A stretch of DNA of 64,000 nucleotides from Longibaculum muris (GTDB taxonomy: Bacteria; Bacillota_I; Bacilli_A; Erysipelotrichales; Coprobacillaceae), in NCBI RefSeq assembly GCF_004343035.1, contig NZ_SMCQ01000008.1, positions 1-64,000 on the forward strand. The letters are read 5' to 3'. This document shows, one piece after another, positions 62,101 through 64,000 of the stretch. A program made the position numbers and the translations under genes. Within the stretch, counting starts at the first letter, position 1. Every line of letters starts with the position of its first letter. The notes under the pieces are model-generated. The model did not search any database. It saw nothing but the letters and a program-made list of their open reading frames with translations, and was not told the DNA's origin.

Positions 62101-64000
62101 TCTTTGATATATTGATCTGTACCTGTAAATACAGAAACCCATTCATCTTTGTTTCCTTGACTTTCCCAATATGTTGATGTATTTTCATCTACAACATATT
62201 TAGGTGAGTGTCCTTCTGTGTAGCTGCTTGCTACATATCTTGCATCTTCACCTTCAGATAGAGTGATAGATTGACCCGCATATGGTAATGCGCGTGTTGT
62301 AAATACAGTTGATGTATTTACTTCATCATAAGATAAATCAACATGAACTGTTCTATGAGCAACATAATCATTGGCAGCTACTGTGATTTCTCTTTGTTGT
62401 TTTGATTCATCAATCATTACACTACAAGGTTGATCTACTGTAATTGTATAACCTGGTTTGTATTCCAAAGTACCTGCTTTATAGAAATTGATTTGTGTTT
62501 GTTTCAATCCATCATGACGAACTGCTTGAATTTCTTTAGTATTGCTTACAATTGTCACTGGGATATCATTAGCATATTCACTTACATTTTCAGCTGTTGT
62601 ATTAGGTACAACAATATATGCATAACTTGCATCTACTGGTTTCACACCATGATCTAACCACGCAGTGAAAGTTGCAGGTGTTGATTTCTTTTTATCCTCT
62701 GGCCATAATGATGGGTTATCTGCTTGTAATGCATTACTTACAACAACTTTTTCTTCTTTAGGGAAAACATAACCAACTTTATCATTATATAACCACTTTG
62801 TTGTATATTCTTTTTTCTTTGTTCCTTCTGCCACTTTTTGATTGTTTACAATGACATTATCTGCTTCACTTTGATTTAATGTTGTATTAATCGCAACACT
62901 TTCTTTAGAAGTAATTCCTGCACCTAATGCAACAAATTCATCATCAAAGAAGAAATATCCTTTCGATGCTTGGGTATTTTTCTTATTCATTGCATAAGAA
63001 GTAGCACCGTATTTCCCATTTGTTACACCAATCATATGATCAGTTCCGTTTGTAAAACGTCCTGAGTTTGCATAATCCTTAACAATACGAGCTGCTGTTG
63101 TTGTTCCAGGACAATGTGCCCAATCGTAAGTTGGGAAAACATTTGTATATTCATCACCATCAACTGTAATTGTTGAAGCAGCTGATGATGTCCAGTAAAT
63201 AAGTTGTCCTTCATCTTTTCCAGCTGGCCAACTTCCACGCCATTCTCCACCAATGACACTCTTAGAATCCATCTTGATATTGACACCATAGCCATCTCTC
63301 ATATGAGATGCATAACCAGATCTCCACATGTAATAGTTTCCATCTTTGCCATTTGATGTTGTTTTTCCTTCAATGTTATCTAATACTTTCTGATATTCAT
63401 TGGCTCTTAATGGGTCTGAATCAATCATTCTCTTTAATGGTTCAATATATTCAGCCGCATAATTCTTATATCCAACTTCATATTTATATGGACGATATCC
63501 AAGATATAATTCCATGATATCTCCTCTGATTGTCCAGCTTGTTCCATTGAGCATATAGTTACCCATTCTTGTCACAACTTCTTGATTGATTGCAAACTCT
63601 GTTCCACGTAACATATAAATCCAGAAACTCATATCTCTAAACATAGACATTCCATATCCGTTTGAATAGAATTGACGTCCATGCATATAATAACTGTTAT
63701 CTACTTGTACTGCTTCAGCTGTTACATCATCTTCTTGAGTTAATAAACAATAATCTAAATAGTCAGTAACCATTTCTTTTAACTTTTTAGCATCATTAGT
63801 CAACAATGCATGATATACCCAGTTTTGATCACGCCATAATTCATTTTGACCAGTACCATATTTTACAGGTTCTCTCTCTAAAAGTTTAGTAAGCATTATA
63901 TCTTGTGCTTCTTGACTAATAATTCCATCCATGAATAAAGCAATACGAGAAAAACGTAATTGCACTCCAACTTCATTTTCCCACCAGTTTTTAGAATATG
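59142..64000 (-). CDS. Polysaccharide lyase family 8 surface enzyme with five discoidin and four FIVAR modules (5' partial)
   Basis: At least 1618 residues; the 5' end lies beyond the window, as the frame is open to 64000 with the PL8 hallmark NWWENEVG just before the first possible internal start. PL8 catalytic segment DNSYYMHGRQFYSNGYG provides the probable His/Tyr pair; the lid/beta-sandwich domains follow. Then come five F5/8 type C (discoidin) domains, four with the repeated motif SRW(A/V)S and EFEVYG or similar ends, four helical FIVAR modules, a Pro/Glu-rich spacer with DENKPDENKPGEPEQ, a TM helix and a basic tail KKKKNQVK. It should cut hyaluronan- or chondroitin-like glycans at the cell surface (family inference). 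Confidence 0.9.
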   Translation of the reverse strand, partial: YSKNWWENEVGVQLRFSRIALFMDGIISQEAQDIMLTKLLEREPVKYGTGQNELWRDQNWVYHALLTNDAKKLKEMVTDYLDYCLLTQEDDVTAEAVQVDNSYYMHGRQFYSNGYGMSMFRDMSFWIYMLRGTEFAINQEVVTRMGNYMLNGTSWTIRGDIMELYLGYRPYKYEVGYKNYAAEYIEPLKRMIDSDPLRANEYQKVLDNIEGKTTSNGKDGNYYMWRSGYASHMRDGYGVNIKMDSKSVIGGEWRGSWPAGKDEGQLIYWTSSAASTITVDGDEYTNVFPTYDWAHCPGTTTAARIVKDYANSGRFTNGTDHMIGVTNGKYGATSYAMNKKNTQASKGYFFFDDEFVALGAGITSKESVAINTTLNQSEADNVIVNNQKVAEGTKKKEYTTKWLYNDKVGYVFPKEEKVVVSNALQADNPSLWPEDKKKSTPATFTAWLDHGVKPVDASYAYIVVPNTTAENVSEYANDIPVTIVSNTKEIQAVRHDGLKQTQINFYKAGTLEYKPGYTITVDQPCSVMIDESKQQREITVAANDYVAHRTVHVDLSYDEVNTSTVFTTRALPYAGQSITLSEGEDARYVASSYTEGHSPKYVVDENTSTYWESQGNKDEWVSVFTGTDQYIKDMNILWGDQYATEYDVYISQDGEDYQLISSVKDGKGKEETINIGKICHYVKIVMKSAKDKHYQIKELTFNEGKLLSLNQPTTTSSISNVDSSLVGSLAVDGDTSTRWASKRDSNDEWISIDLGKESNMNAVVINWEAACSDNYQIEVSSDNKNWKTVKSSLKTDQTLTDEINFDEAVTGRYIKVHSLKSRIVSGKNYGINIFEIKVYGTASNIALNKPAKARSEYSSSLSAKNAFDGSVEKTNSFQSRWASDRKHNDDWIYVDLQASYEISNIVLNWEDAYAKEYKLQVSEDGENWTDITHVTEGKAGITEFNYEEPTTGRYVRMLGVEPVNKFGYSIWEFEVYGALVGEQSEPEPEEINIALNKPSKASSEYIDGGKQYYSSLAFDGSSATINGKQSRWVSNRDYSNDEWIYVDLEDTYDISKIVLNWEGDSKHEYKILVSDDQETWQEVIHRTDGIGIQEIKLDELITGRYVKMQGVKVGAKYGYSLWEFEVYGELTEKPNTTNIALNKPSKASSEFIDPKDGNKQYYSSLAFDGNTDKINDQQSRWVSNRKSNDEWIYVDLQDNYYISKIVLNWEGACGKEYKLQVSNDGENWTDITHVTNGSAGIKEFKYEADTIGRYVRMLGIQPVGEFGYSLWEFEVYGVSLKGDLKAYYDENKNIDTSLYTSASVSKYQEALENVIAVYKNKKATPEEILDAKKQLKNAIESLVKKADKKALEEAINKAQEVDKELYIQDTVKELEKVLEDVKAIYEDETATQKQVDKAVEDLNAAIKALVKKADKKALEEAINKAQEVDKELYIQDTVKELEKVLEDVKAIYVDENATQKQVDKAVEDLNAAIKALVKKADKKALEKAIQEAKAIDTKLYTDETVEVLTAVLKEAEEIYKDETATQETVDAIVKKLQEAVEKLEEKEVDIVVTPDKPDENKPDENKPGEPEQNNNQPTTEEKVETSDNTQYQMYIGLLGISMCAMALLINKKKKNQVK
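59540..59975 (-). repeat. Near-identical tandem FIVAR-coding repeats
   Basis: Two 201-bp units (67 codons starting KKADKKALEEAINKAQEVDK) lie head to tail near 59768-59968 and 59567-59767 with only a few base differences, followed by a diverged third unit. The near identity at DNA level indicates recent duplication or gene conversion, and repeat-number variation is likely. Confidence 0.8.

Overview
The window is low-GC (roughly a third G+C by eye), densely packed Bacillota DNA. The gene set suggests a strictly anaerobic gut commensal: class III ribonucleotide reductase NrdDG, type III glutamine synthetase, non-discriminating-type GltX beside a tRNA-Gln, WalJ-RlmH, sugar PTS and 6-phospho-glycosidase, and long Lys-tailed surface glycan enzymes. 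The style fits Erysipelotrichales/Coprobacillaceae (Thomasclavelia or Coprobacillus relatives). That assignment is inference from gene content; no 16S gene is present.

Layout. 1-9.5 kb: ABC-F ATPase, HD protein, 6-phospho-beta-glucosidase, VanZ-like, YczE-like, GNAT, glnN, and an OmpR-type regulator whose receiver domain lacks every catalytic residue. 9.6-12 kb: PTS EIIC and a GntR/HutC regulator cut by an in-frame stop. 12-19.4 kb: xth-yfcE, a GyrI-like protein, nrdDG, acylphosphatase, and a four-gene overlapping operon ending in galE. 19.5-23 kb: an EF-G paralogue with a degenerate G4 motif and a secreted NlpC/P60 hydrolase. 23-29 kb: a phosphorelay operon (Hpt, REC-HD-GYP, hybrid kinase, solute-binding lipoprotein). 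29-33 kb: LURP-like protein, walJ-rlmH, cytidylate kinase-like protein and MATE. 32.7-41.5 kb: a striking cluster of two cytoplasmic aryl-sulfate sulfotransferases with a phosphoribosyltransferase-like protein, thioredoxin, thioredoxin reductase, a DASS anion transporter behind a CcpA-type cre promoter, and an AraC regulator. 41.6-43.2 kb: rpmE and murA.

43.4-45.6 kb is visibly richer in G+C and looks acquired: a frameshifted LysR gene divergent from an EamA exporter, preceded by GC-rich hairpin DNA. 45.7-52.8 kb holds a membrane-tethered XRE regulator, tRNA-Glu(CTC), and a LysR-controlled oxidoreductase cluster (AKR, two SDRs, flavodoxin-fold protein, MmgE/PrpD) with a shared operator-like motif. 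52.8-54.2 kb is a decay zone with an RtcB pseudogene and a LysR remnant. 54.3-64 kb holds two large surface proteins, an esterase/metallo-beta-lactamase fusion and a PL8 polysaccharide lyase with five discoidin and four FIVAR modules (5' end outside the window). They flank tRNA-Gln(CTG) and gltX.

The best candidate for an undescribed system is the sulfotransferase cluster: import of an anionic substrate, cytosolic sulfate transfer by two diverged AssT paralogues, a local thiol redox pair, and sugar repression. Next in interest are the phosphorelay-lipoprotein operon and the esterase-MBL surface fusion. No CRISPR array, rRNA operon, insertion sequence or intact prophage was seen.
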